A stretch of DNA of 64,000 bases, taken from VRUE01 sp963716245. Lineage in GTDB: Bacteria > Actinomycetota > Thermoleophilia > Solirubrobacterales > 70-9. The notes beneath the pieces were generated by a model. It searched no databases. It saw only the letters and a list, made by a program, of their open reading frames with translations, and was not told the DNA's origin. The position numbers and the translations under genes were made by a program. Location: the NCBI GenBank assembly GCA_963716245.1, contig OY970300.1, forward strand, positions 1,860,001-1,924,000, written 5' to 3'. This document shows positions 24,453-31,584 of the stretch, in pieces (positions within the stretch are counted from its first letter, which is position 1; each line of letters starts with the position of its first letter).

Positions 24453-25298
24453 GTGAGTGCCGAGACGACCAGCGTTTCCCCCGATCCCGACGCCGAGCTG
24501 AAGGCCCGTCACCGGGCGATGTGGGCCTCGGGCGACTACCCCTCGATGGTCGAGACCTTCCTCACCCCGCTCGGGCCGCGGCTGGTGGAGGCGTGCGGGA
24601 TCGGCCCTGGCATGCGCGTGCTCGACGTGGCCGCCGGGACCGGCAACGCGGCGATCCCCGCCGCGGCGACCGGGGCGAGCGTCGTGGCGAGCGACCTGAC
24701 GCCGGAGCTGTTCGACGCCGGCCGTGCCCGCGCCGAGGCGGCGGGCGTCGAGCTGGAGTGGGTCGAGGGCGACGCCGAGAACCTGCCGTTCGAGGACGCC
24801 GGCTTCGACGTCGTGATCTCTTCGATCGGGGCGATGTTCGCGCCCCACCACCAGGCGACCGCCGACGAGCTGGTGCGCGTCTGCCGCCCCGGCGGCACGA
24901 TCGGTCTGCTGAGCTGGACCCCGGAGGGGATGATCGGCGCCCTCTTCCGCACGATCGGCCCGTTCGCCCCCGCGCCGCCGCCGGGGGCACAGCCGCCGCC
25001 ACTATGGGGCAGCGAGGACCACCTGCGCGAGCTGCTCGGCGAGCGGGTCGAGCTCGGCACGCTGGAGCGCGACGTGCTCGAGGTGACCGCCTTCGAGCGG
25101 CCGGCCGACTACGCGGAGCACTTCAAGCGGCGCTACGGGCCGACGATCGCGGCGCGGGCGAACGCGCAGCGCGAGGGTCGCGAGGGCGAATTCGACGAGG
25201 CGCTGGACAGCTTCTACGAGGAGTGGAACCAGGGCAGCGCCGACGACGCCCGCTTCGAGATGGAGTACCTGCTCGCGGTCGGCCGGAGGCAGTCGTGA
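24453..25298 (+). CDS. Class I SAM-dependent methyltransferase
   Basis: 281 aa, GTG start at 24453 with GAAGGAGAT just upstream. Motif I is VLDVAAGTGNAAIPAA, motif II VVASDLTPELFDA, then EGDAENLPFEDAGFDVVIS, the usual UbiE/type-11 pattern. Small-molecule substrate unknown. It ends in a 4-bp GTGA overlap with the flavoenzyme gene, so the two are translationally coupled. Possible pathway: tailoring or detoxification of an aromatic or quinone-like compound under HxlR control. Confidence 0.88.
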   Translation: MSAETTSVSPDPDAELKARHRAMWASGDYPSMVETFLTPLGPRLVEACGIGPGMRVLDVAAGTGNAAIPAAATGASVVASDLTPELFDAGRARAEAAGVELEWVEGDAENLPFEDAGFDVVISSIGAMFAPHHQATADELVRVCRPGGTIGLLSWTPEGMIGALFRTIGPFAPAPPPGAQPPPLWGSEDHLRELLGERVELGTLERDVLEVTAFERPADYAEHFKRRYGPTIAARANAQREGREGEFDEALDSFYEEWNQGSADDARFEMEYLLAVGRRQS

Positions 25299-26515
25299 GC
25301 GCCGCGGGCGGGTCCGGCTACGACGCGGTGATCGTCGGTGCCCGCTGCGCCGGCTCGCCGCTGGCGGCCCGCCTTGCCCAGGAGGGCTGGTCGGTGCTGC
25401 TCGTCGACCGCGAGCCGCCACCGGCCGACACGGTCTCCACCCACTACGTCTTCCCCAACACGCTGACGCGGCTTCGCGAGCTGGGTGCGCTGGGACGGAT
25501 CGAAGCGCGGCACCGGCTCAACCCCGTGCGCTACTCGGTGCGGGTGCTCGGCGAGGAGGTTGAGGGGCCGTTCACGCCGATCGACGGCTTCGACGGCATG
25601 TGCGGGATCACCCGGCCGGTGCTCGACCGGGCGCTGCTCGACGTCGCGGTCGACGCGGGTGCCGAGACCCGCTTCGGCGAGCGGGTGACCGGCCTGCTCG
25701 GCACGGGCAGCGACGAGGACCCGGTGCACGGCGTGGTCCTGGAGGGCGGCGAGGAGATCGAGGCACGCTGGGTGCTCGGTGCGGACGGGCGCGCCTCGAC
25801 GGTCGCCAAGCTGCTCGGGCTGCCGAAGCAGCGGACGGTGGAGGGGGAAATCGGGATCATGTACGCGTACTGGCGCGGCATGCCCGAGACCGACCGGTTC
25901 CGCGTCGAGGTGCACGAGTCCGGGTCGCTCAGCTGGGGACCGTGCGAGGACGACCTCTCGATCGCGATGCTCGGCGTGCCGGCAGAGCTGACGCGCGGCG
26001 ACGCCGAGCAGCGCCAGCGCCTCTTCGTGGAGAGCCTGGAGCGGTTCGAGTGGTTCGACACCCGCCGGCTCGACGGCGCCGCGCAGGTCTCCCCGATCCG
26101 CGTCGCGCCGGAGACGATGCTGCGCGGCTTCTTCCGCGACGCCACCGGTCCGGGCTGGGCGCTGGTCGGCGACGCCGGCCACTTCAAGCACCCCTCGACC
26201 GCGCAGGGGATCTCCGACGCGATCGAGCAGGCGCTGCACGTCGCCGACGCCCTCACCGGCGCGGACCCCGACCTCGCCGGCTACGAGGCCTGGCGCGACG
26301 AGCGCGCCCGCGAGCACTACGAGTGGTCCTTCGACTACGCCCGGCTGCCGCGGCCCGAGACCGCCCGCCCGATCTTCGCCGGCCTCGCCGCCGACCCCCA
26401 GGCCGGCCAGGACTTCCGCGACTCGTTCCTGCGGCTCACCCGCCCCCGCAGCGACGTGCTCACGGAGGAGCGGCTCGGCCGCTGGTTCGCGAAGACGGCG
26501 GCGCCGGCGTCATGA
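25295..26515 (+). CDS. FAD-dependent oxidoreductase/monooxygenase
   Basis: 406 aa, GTG start at 25295 overlapping the methyltransferase stop. The dinucleotide-binding motif is DAVIVGARCAGSPLAARLAQ followed by VLLVDREP; the second FAD motif is GPGWALVGDAGHFKHPSTAQ. This fits the aromatic hydroxylase / geranylgeranyl-reductase superfamily (PF01494-like). WVLGADGRASTVAKLLG is the DG motif. Cytosolic. Probably hydroxylates or reduces the same substrate as the coupled methyltransferase acts on. The 3' end overlaps the convergent VOC gene by 56 bp. Confidence 0.88.
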   Translation: MSAAGGSGYDAVIVGARCAGSPLAARLAQEGWSVLLVDREPPPADTVSTHYVFPNTLTRLRELGALGRIEARHRLNPVRYSVRVLGEEVEGPFTPIDGFDGMCGITRPVLDRALLDVAVDAGAETRFGERVTGLLGTGSDEDPVHGVVLEGGEEIEARWVLGADGRASTVAKLLGLPKQRTVEGEIGIMYAYWRGMPETDRFRVEVHESGSLSWGPCEDDLSIAMLGVPAELTRGDAEQRQRLFVESLERFEWFDTRRLDGAAQVSPIRVAPETMLRGFFRDATGPGWALVGDAGHFKHPSTAQGISDAIEQALHVADALTGADPDLAGYEAWRDERAREHYEWSFDYARLPRPETARPIFAGLAADPQAGQDFRDSFLRLTRPRSDVLTEERLGRWFAKTAAPAS

Positions 26516-27128
26516 GCGCGACCGGAACGCCGAGGCCCGCCGAGCGACGGAGGGTGGCGATGCGGCGGCCCGGCTGAACCGCGGCACGGGTCTCGCTCAC
26601 CCGATCGCCGAGCCCGGCGACGGTCGCGTCCAGGTCGGACGTGACGAAGGCGAGCCCCCAGAAGAAGGCCGGCCGATCTCCCCCAGCCCGCTCGGTCGCC
26701 TCCGGCGGCTCCTGCACGACCTCGAGGATGACCGAGCCGAGCCGGAAGAACGCCTGCCGCGGCGCGCCGGCCGGCGTCGGCTCCTCGCGGATGCGACGCA
26801 GGTCGAGCCCGGCCTCCTCCATCGCCACGACCGTCCGGTCGAGCGCTGGCGCGATCGCGACGACGTGGTCGAGAGCCGTGACGCCGTTCGGATGCTCCGG
26901 CGCATCTACGGGCGGCGGCCGCTCCGACGGCGCCGTGGCCAGCCCGTCCAGATCCGTCATCTCGACCCCTCGCAGCGACCAGCCGACGATCCCCTTCCCG
27001 GCGTCCGGTCCGGCGAGCCGAATCCGCACGTCCCCGACGACACAGGCATCGCCCTCGACCGCAAAACCAAGCGCGAGCCAGGCGCCAGGCGCGTCGGCCA
27101 CCGTCAACTCGTCGATCGTCACGGCCAC
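26460..27128 (-). CDS. VOC/glyoxalase-like protein with extended C-terminal tail
   Basis: 222 aa. Two vicinal-oxygen-chelate-like halves: MAVTIDELTVADAPGAWLAL and TALDHVVAIAPALDRTVVAM, then FFRLGSVILEVVQEP. Metal-ligand positions are only partly kept, so enzymatic activity is uncertain. The protein would naturally end near GVPVALMTP; the extra tail (APPSSRTSGRAAPP) is encoded opposite the 3' end of the flavoenzyme gene, giving a 56-bp convergent overlap. The original stop may have been lost. Confidence 0.75.
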   Translation of the reverse strand: MAVTIDELTVADAPGAWLALGFAVEGDACVVGDVRIRLAGPDAGKGIVGWSLRGVEMTDLDGLATAPSERPPPVDAPEHPNGVTALDHVVAIAPALDRTVVAMEEAGLDLRRIREEPTPAGAPRQAFFRLGSVILEVVQEPPEATERAGGDRPAFFWGLAFVTSDLDATVAGLGDRVSETRAAVQPGRRIATLRRSAGLGVPVALMTPAPPSSRTSGRAAPP

Positions 27129-27202
27129 GTGAAAACGCTACTGCGCCTAGAGCGATTCGACGGTCTCCACGCTCTGTCGCCCAAAAACGAGAGGATGGGG
27201 GC

Positions 27203-27460
27203 GTGCCGCAACCTCGCCGCCCGAAAAAGACGACCAACTCCAAGGACTACGGCTGGGTGATCTCGTTCGGCTGCAAGCCCACGGGCACGCTGCGCCGCCT
27301 CAAGGTCGACACCGACCCGGCACCCGACACGCGGCCGATCGAAGTCCCCTGCGTCTGCGGGGAGGTCCACCGCGTCACCGTCTCCCCGTACCGCCGCCGG
27401 CGCTCCGCCGACGAGCCGTTCGACGTCGAGGTGAAGTCGCTCGACGAGCTGCGCTCCTGA
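27203..27460 (+). CDS. Conserved hypothetical protein, 85 aa
   Basis: GTG start at 27203. A basic N-terminus (PQPRRPKKTTNSKDYGWVIS) is followed by a compact beta-rich domain with a Cys pair in VPCVCGEVHRVTV, and an acidic C-terminus ending SLDELRS. Cys-x-Cys plus His could bind a metal, though two Cys and one His alone are not enough. No known family recognised. Divergent from the VOC gene. Confidence 0.55.
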   Translation: MPQPRRPKKTTNSKDYGWVISFGCKPTGTLRRLKVDTDPAPDTRPIEVPCVCGEVHRVTVSPYRRRRSADEPFDVEVKSLDELRS

Positions 27461-27502
27461 GCAGCGCCGCTACTCGCATCGAGCACTAAAATCCGGTTGA
27501 CG

Positions 27503-28246
27503 ATGAGCGATCGAACACTGCTGCGGCGCCGCGAGATGATGGCGCTGTCGGCAGGGGCGCTGGCGAGCGCCGCCCTCTACGCCTGCGGCGCCGACGAGGA
27601 CGAGGCGGTCAGATCCGCGGCCGAGGGCGCCGCGACCAGGCCCGACTGCGTGCTGACGCCCGGGCAGACGGAAGGCCCCTTCTACATCGACCTGGCGCAG
27701 GTTCGACGCGACATCGTCGAGGACCGTCCCGGCGTGCCGCTCGCCCTCGCGCTGACGGTCGTCGATGCCGAGACCTGCGAGCCGATCCGCGACGCCGCCG
27801 TCGACGTCTGGCACTGCGACGCGCTCGGTGTCTACTCGGGCGAGCCGTCGGAGGGCAGCGAGGGCACGACCTGGCTGCGCGGGATCCAGCTGACCGACGG
27901 GAATGGCCTGGCCGAGTTCGCGACCGTCTACCCCGGCCAGTACCCGGGGCGGACGACGCACATCCACCTCAAGGTCCACGTCGGCGGGCGTCAGAGCGAC
28001 GGCACCTACTCCGGCGGCCACGTCGCGCACACCGGCCAGCTGTTCACCTCCGACCGCCACGACGCGGAGGTCTTCGCGCTCGCCCCCTACAACCGGAGCA
28101 CCGCCGGCACCGTCCCCCGCAACGCGGACGGCGTCTTCCGGTATGAGAACGGCTCGAGCTCGGTGCTCGCCCTCGCGCGGGCCGGCAGCAGCCTCGCCCG
28201 GGACGGCCTGGCGGGGAGGGCGACGCTGGGCGTCGATCGCCGCTAG
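27503..28246 (+). CDS. Intradiol ring-cleavage dioxygenase-like protein with export signal
   Basis: 247 aa from the ATG at 27503; a TTG 6 bp upstream is in frame. The N-terminus MSDRTLLRRREMMALSAGAL and following ASAALYACG looks like a Tat/lipoprotein signal. The catalytic fold of catechol/protocatechuate dioxygenases is recognisable: GQTEGPFYIDLAQVR, DVWHCDALGVYS, YPGQYPGRTTHIHLKVHVGG. The Fe(III) ligands Tyr, Tyr, His, His can be placed at FY, QYPG and HIH. Exported intradiol dioxygenases of unknown substrate are common in actinobacteria. Confidence 0.85.
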   Translation: MSDRTLLRRREMMALSAGALASAALYACGADEDEAVRSAAEGAATRPDCVLTPGQTEGPFYIDLAQVRRDIVEDRPGVPLALALTVVDAETCEPIRDAAVDVWHCDALGVYSGEPSEGSEGTTWLRGIQLTDGNGLAEFATVYPGQYPGRTTHIHLKVHVGGRQSDGTYSGGHVAHTGQLFTSDRHDAEVFALAPYNRSTAGTVPRNADGVFRYENGSSSVLALARAGSSLARDGLAGRATLGVDRR

Positions 28247-28509
28247 GTGGCGGCGCGCTCGCGGTGCTTGCACCCCGGCCAGCAGCAGGGCCGACGCTGA
28301 CCTTCCTCCAGCTCCTCCCGAGTCCGGCGGATGCGGCGCTCTCGGGTCGTCTGCCGCTTGGCATCCTCGACCCAGCAGATGAACTCGTTGCGCGCCAAGG
28401 GGGTGATGTCCTGCCAGGCATCGAGTGCCGTCGTGCTGGCCATCAACGTCTCACGCAGGTCCGCCGGTAGTGGGTGGACCACGCCACCCGGGACTCGCTG
28501 GCTGCTCAC
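28243..28509 (-). CDS. YdeI/OmpD-associated-like small protein
   Basis: 88 aa. Core ITPLARNEFICWVEDAKRQT then TRERRIRRTREELEEGQRRP; the ending CCWPGCKHRERA contains three Cys and one His that could bind zinc. I recall this pattern from short PF13376-like (OmdA/YdeI) proteins of actinobacteria. The 3' end overlaps the convergent dioxygenase by 4 bp. Function unknown; the family has been linked to antimicrobial peptide or stress tolerance. Confidence 0.7.
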   Translation of the reverse strand: MSSQRVPGGVVHPLPADLRETLMASTTALDAWQDITPLARNEFICWVEDAKRQTTRERRIRRTREELEEGQRRPCCWPGCKHRERAAT

Positions 28510-28541
28510 AGCGACATGGTAGCCAGTCGACCCTTTATAGA

Positions 28542-28561
28542 TATACCGATATAGGTATAAT
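28542..28561 (+). promoter_or_regulatory. Promoter/operator of the XRE-MNT/HEPN module
   Basis: TATACC-gatata-GGTATA (28542-28559) is a perfect inverted repeat overlapping the -10 box TATAAT (28556-28561). The ATG at 28569 is 8 nt further on, so the mRNA should be leaderless. An XRE antitoxin binding here would block transcription of its own operon. Confidence 0.65.
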
Positions 28562-28568
28562 TCCCTCG

Positions 28569-29099
28569 ATGACCGGTCTGGCTACAACCATTCGCCGCGC
28601 CCGTGCCGACGCAGGCCTTTCACAGGTGGATCTAGCCGCACGCGCAGGCACTTCCCAGCCGGCCCTAGCCCGTTATGAGACGGGCGCGGCCCTTCCGACC
28701 CTGCCCACGCTCGAGCGGCTCCTTGCCGCATGCGGGCGGCGACTGGAGATCAAGACCCCACCGGCAACCCAGGCATCCGCCTCCGCCATCTCCATACGAG
28801 GCCAGCTCGGCCCCCAGGCGGAAGAGCTGCGTCGGGGACGACGCCGTCTACTCGATGCCGCTGCCAAGTACGGGGTCGACAGGCTACGCGTGTTTGGATC
28901 GCTCGCCCGTGGTGAAGCAGGGCCTGCTAGCGACATCGACCTCCTCGTAGAGCTCAAGCCGGGCCGCACTCTCATCGATCTCGCTGCCTTTCGCCGGGAG
29001 GCTGCGGCGATTCTCGACCTACCTGTCGATGTCGCAACCGCCGACATGCTCAAGGAGCGCATTCGCGACGAGGTGCTGAACGAGGCCCTGCCCCTATGA
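28569..29099 (+). CDS. XRE-HTH fused to MNT-type nucleotidyltransferase antitoxin
   Basis: 176 aa. Residues 1-60 are an XRE helix-turn-helix (IRRARADAGLSQVDLAARAG, SQPALARYETG). Residues about 85-170 are a minimal nucleotidyltransferase (MNT): VFGSLARGEAGPASDIDLLV contains GSx10DxD-type catalytic residues, with a third acidic position in LPVDVAT. In HEPN/MNT type VII systems the MNT protein neutralises the HEPN RNase by adding AMP to it. Here DNA binding and the antitoxin enzyme are in one chain. The stop overlaps the HEPN start (ATGA). Confidence 0.9.
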   Translation: MTGLATTIRRARADAGLSQVDLAARAGTSQPALARYETGAALPTLPTLERLLAACGRRLEIKTPPATQASASAISIRGQLGPQAEELRRGRRRLLDAAAKYGVDRLRVFGSLARGEAGPASDIDLLVELKPGRTLIDLAAFRREAAAILDLPVDVATADMLKERIRDEVLNEALPL

Positions 29100-29434
29100 G
29101 CCGCAACGAGCAAGAGCGCTTGCGCGACGTAAAAGACGCGATCAGCGCGATCCACGACCATCTAGCCCGCGCTCCCCAAACCTCCGCCGCCAAGGAAGAC
29201 CCGCTGCTCCACGACGCCCTCCTCTTTCAGTTCGTGGTCATCGGAGAGCCCGTGAAGCACCTCGCCCCCGAGACGCGTGAGTCAGCGCCTGAGATTCCCT
29301 GGGCCGACATCGCTGGACTTCGAGACCTGATCGCCCATGAGTACTTCAGGATCGACATTCACCGCGTGCTCGAGATTGTCGAGCACGACTTGCCGCCGCT
29401 CGAGCAGAGCATCGATCGCCTGTTAGGGAACTGA
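29096..29434 (+). CDS. HEPN-domain toxin (HepT/DUF86 family)
   Basis: 112 aa. All-alpha HEPN RNase; the RxxxxH motif is in LRDLIAHEYFRID, with the following Tyr that is AMPylated in HepT homologues. Usual size for HepT. Overlaps the upstream XRE-MNT gene by 4 bp, giving a fixed toxin:antitoxin ratio. Probable action: tRNA or mRNA cleavage during stress or phage infection. A tRNA-His gene starts 25 bp downstream on the opposite strand. Confidence 0.9.
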   Translation: MSRNEQERLRDVKDAISAIHDHLARAPQTSAAKEDPLLHDALLFQFVVIGEPVKHLAPETRESAPEIPWADIAGLRDLIAHEYFRIDIHRVLEIVEHDLPPLEQSIDRLLGN

Positions 29435-29459
29435 CTGCATATTGCAGGGATTTCGTGAG

Positions 29460-29533
29460 GGTGGACGACCGGATTCGAACCGGCGACCGCCTGGACCACA
29501 ACCAGGAGCTCTACCAGCTGAGCTACGTCCACC
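29460..29533 (-). tRNA. tRNA-His (GTG anticodon)
   Basis: The minus strand folds into a full cloverleaf: acceptor GTGGACG, D-arm AGCTCAGCTGGTAGAGCT, anticodon arm CCTGG-TTGTGGT-CCAGG, T-loop GGTTCGAATCC. An extra 5' G (29533) opposite C73 is the tRNA-His identity element. CCA is not encoded. Confidence 0.95.
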
Positions 29534-29566
29534 GCGTGGCTTCAATGTAGCGGTACCTTGGGCAGC

Positions 29567-29770
29567 ATGCGGAGGCGGAATGCGAGCGGGGCTCAGGCGC
29601 GGGGCGCGATGGCGATCGGGGCTCTGGCGCTGGGTGCCGCGGCCGTGGGCGGCTTTGCTATCGGGCGGCTCGCAGTTGGCCGGATGGCCGTGGGGCGGGT
29701 CAAGGTCGGCCGGCTCGAGGTCGATGAGCTGGTCGTGGGACGGCTCGAGCTTCGCGACCGGGGTTCCTGA
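29567..29770 (+). CDS. Small repetitive beta-solenoid-like protein, 67 aa
   Basis: ATG at 29567 (MRRRNASGAQARGAMAIGAL); a TTG at 29558 is possible. The chain is a run of short repeats ALGAAAVGGFAIGRLAVGRM followed by VGRVKVGRLEV, where G/R alternates with hydrophobic residues every five to six positions, as in hexapeptide or pentapeptide solenoids. Basic N-terminus. Similar short proteins of unknown function exist in diverse bacteria. A perfect 16-bp inverted repeat begins 8 bp before its stop codon ends and probably terminates transcription. Confidence 0.55.
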   Translation: MRRRNASGAQARGAMAIGALALGAAAVGGFAIGRLAVGRMAVGRVKVGRLEVDELVVGRLELRDRGS

Positions 29771-29806
29771 GGTTGACCATCCATATAGGGGGTCAACCTC
29801 AGGAAC
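29763..29806. repeat. Perfect 16-bp inverted repeat around a 12-nt loop
   Basis: GTTCCTGAGGTTGACC (29763-29778), loop ATCCATATAGGG, then the exact complement (29791-29806). It spans the end of the small repeat protein gene and the putative TTG start (29773) of the next gene. It may be a terminator, a translational control hairpin, or a remnant of a small mobile repeat. No T tract follows. Confidence 0.7.
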
Positions 29807-30783
29807 GTCGATGGCTCTTGGTGCTCGCGGTGCTGACGGGGCTCGCGTGGCCTGCAACGGCGCAGGCGCTCGGGCCGTATCCGGACCTCAGCGGCTGCCC
29901 CGTCTTCCCTGACCCGCCCGCCTCGCTCTCCCCGCGCGCAGCTTCCCTGGCCAGCCAGGCCGCCTGGAACCAGGACGTCTCGAAGGCGCCGGTCGCGCGC
30001 AACTCGGCCGCCGTCATCGCCTACATCAACGCCCACGGCGGCGACTTCCTCCACCCCGACTTCGGCTCGCCGAGGCCCTACGGATTCCCCTACGCCGTCG
30101 TCGGCCTCGGCCAGCGCAAGCTGCCGATCCGCTACACCGCTTACGGCAACGAGAGCGACCCGGGGCCATTCCCCGTCCCACCGGGCGCACCTGTCGAGGG
30201 CGGCGCGCGCAGCGACGGCGACCGCCACGTGCTCGTCGTCGACCGGTCGCGCTGCGTCGTCTACGAGCTCTACCGAGCCTTCTTCAAGCGCGAAGGCGGG
30301 GCCCGCTGGAACGCCGACTCGGGCGCTCGCTGGGACCTGCGCTCTACCGTGCTGCGGCCCGACTCGTGGACGTCGGCCGACGCCGCCGGCCTGCCGATCT
30401 TCCCCGGCCTGGTGCGCTACGAGGAGGCCGCGGCCGGTCGGGTCGAGCACGCGATCCGCGTCACCTTCGAGAGCACCCGCGACGCCTGGATCCACCCCGC
30501 CTCGCACTGCGCCGGCGACACGAGCAGCGCCGCGGCGCCTCCGATGGGCATGCGGCTGCGGCTGAAGGCCGGCTACGGGCTCGGCGGCTTCAGCGGTCCG
30601 GCCAAGGCGATCGCCGAAGCCCTGAAGCGCTACGGGATGATCGTCGCCGACAACGGCTCCAACTGGTTCTTCAGCGGCACCAGCGACCGGCGCTGGGACG
30701 ACGACAACCTCGACCAGCTGAAGCGCATCCCGGGCAGCGCCTTCCAGGTCGTGCGGAGCGCCGCCCCCGTCCACCCCTGCTGA
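29773..30783 (+). CDS. Secreted hypothetical protein, about 330 aa
   Basis: The start is uncertain: a TTG at 29773 gives MTIHIGGQPQERRWLLVLAV and a good signal peptide, but it lies inside the inverted repeat; TTG 29818 or GTG 29821 would skip the repeat. The signal peptide ends near ATAQA-LG. The mature part has four Cys, and the motif HVLVVDRSRCVVYELYRAFF, then DAWIHPASHCAGD and RYGMIVADNGSNWFFSG. I recall this arrangement from uncharacterised secreted proteins of actinobacteria. No hydrolase motif is certain. Confidence 0.7.
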   Translation: MTIHIGGQPQERRWLLVLAVLTGLAWPATAQALGPYPDLSGCPVFPDPPASLSPRAASLASQAAWNQDVSKAPVARNSAAVIAYINAHGGDFLHPDFGSPRPYGFPYAVVGLGQRKLPIRYTAYGNESDPGPFPVPPGAPVEGGARSDGDRHVLVVDRSRCVVYELYRAFFKREGGARWNADSGARWDLRSTVLRPDSWTSADAAGLPIFPGLVRYEEAAAGRVEHAIRVTFESTRDAWIHPASHCAGDTSSAAAPPMGMRLRLKAGYGLGGFSGPAKAIAEALKRYGMIVADNGSNWFFSGTSDRRWDDDNLDQLKRIPGSAFQVVRSAAPVHPC

Positions 30784-30792
30784 GCGCCTCGC

Positions 30793-31410
30793 TCAGGCGG
30801 CGCCGAGCGCGAGGTGCCGGAACCGCGGTCGCAGCCGGGAGCGCAGCTCGGCCGCGACCGCAGCGTCGGACTCGTCGTCCGCCCCGCCGGTGATCAGCAT
30901 CACCTCGTCGGCGGGATAGCTCCCCAGCAGATCCTCAACCGCCTGGACGACGTCCTCGTCCCCCACGCGCGCCTCGGCCTCGACCCCCGCCTTCGCCAGG
31001 GCGGCGACCGTCGTGACCAGCCGCTCCTGCGCATGCCGCCTCGCCGCCTCGACGTCGGAGGCCCAGCGGTCCAGGAACCCGATGCTCGCCGGCGCCAGGA
31101 CCAGCACCTGGGGCTTCCTTCCGCCCGCCGCGGGGCGGGCCTCCCGAGCGATCGCGGCCACGGTCCCCGGATCGTCCACCGGGCACGATGCCACGACCAG
31201 GATTCGACGAGCCACCTCGCCGGCCGGCGCCTCGCCGATCGGCCCGCGGGGGCGCTGGCGCGCGGCGATCACCAGCAGGACCAGCACCGCGAGGGCGCCG
31301 GCAGCAAAGCCGAACGCCGGGCCGCCGACCAGAAACGCGCCCGCCAGGAACGCCGCGACGACGGGCAGCGCAAGCGCAGCGACGATCAGCGGCAGCTTCC
31401 AAGCGGCCAT
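30793..31410 (-). CDS. Membrane-anchored universal-stress-like protein
   Basis: 205 aa. Two N-terminal membrane helices (KLPLIVAALALPVVAAFLAG; AGALAVLVLLVIAA) are followed by a cytoplasmic alpha/beta domain starting RRILVVASCPVDDPGTVAAI. The pattern VVTTVAALAKAGVEAEARVG, then LGSYPADEVMLITGG, resembles UspA-like nucleotide-binding domains, though the ATP-binding GxxG(S/T) ending is not clear. Function unknown. It is followed 20 bp upstream-side by a 46-aa membrane protein gene on the same strand. Confidence 0.65.
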   Translation of the reverse strand: MAAWKLPLIVAALALPVVAAFLAGAFLVGGPAFGFAAGALAVLVLLVIAARQRPRGPIGEAPAGEVARRILVVASCPVDDPGTVAAIAREARPAAGGRKPQVLVLAPASIGFLDRWASDVEAARRHAQERLVTTVAALAKAGVEAEARVGDEDVVQAVEDLLGSYPADEVMLITGGADDESDAAVAAELRSRLRPRFRHLALGAA

Positions 31411-31434
31411 CGCCCCGGATTGTGACTGAGCGGC

Positions 31435-31575
31435 CTAGACGCGTCTGGTACCGGCCCCGAGGCGCGGCAGCAGCAGCAACGCGAGGCCGATCAGGATCAC
31501 GATGATCCCAAGCGCGTAATGGACCAGGATCGCGAGCACGATCCCGATGATGATGAGCAGTATCCCCAGTGACAT
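31435..31575 (-). CDS. 46-aa double-hydrophobic membrane protein
   Basis: ATG at 31575: MSLGILLIIIGIVLAILVHY, then a second hydrophobic run ending LLLLPRLGAGTRRV, stop at 31435. Almost the whole chain is hydrophobic, with a short basic tail. It resembles the small DUF6131-like proteins common in actinobacteria. It lies between the NAD-binding gene (10 bp) and the Usp-like membrane gene, same strand. Confidence 0.6.
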   Translation of the reverse strand: MSLGILLIIIGIVLAILVHYALGIIVILIGLALLLLPRLGAGTRRV

Positions 31576-31584
31576 GGCACCAGC

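Noticed and set aside
29460..29857. Protein frames running through tRNA-His and the inverted repeat
   Set aside because: They exist only because of the symmetry of the repeat and the tRNA; no ribosome site or family match.
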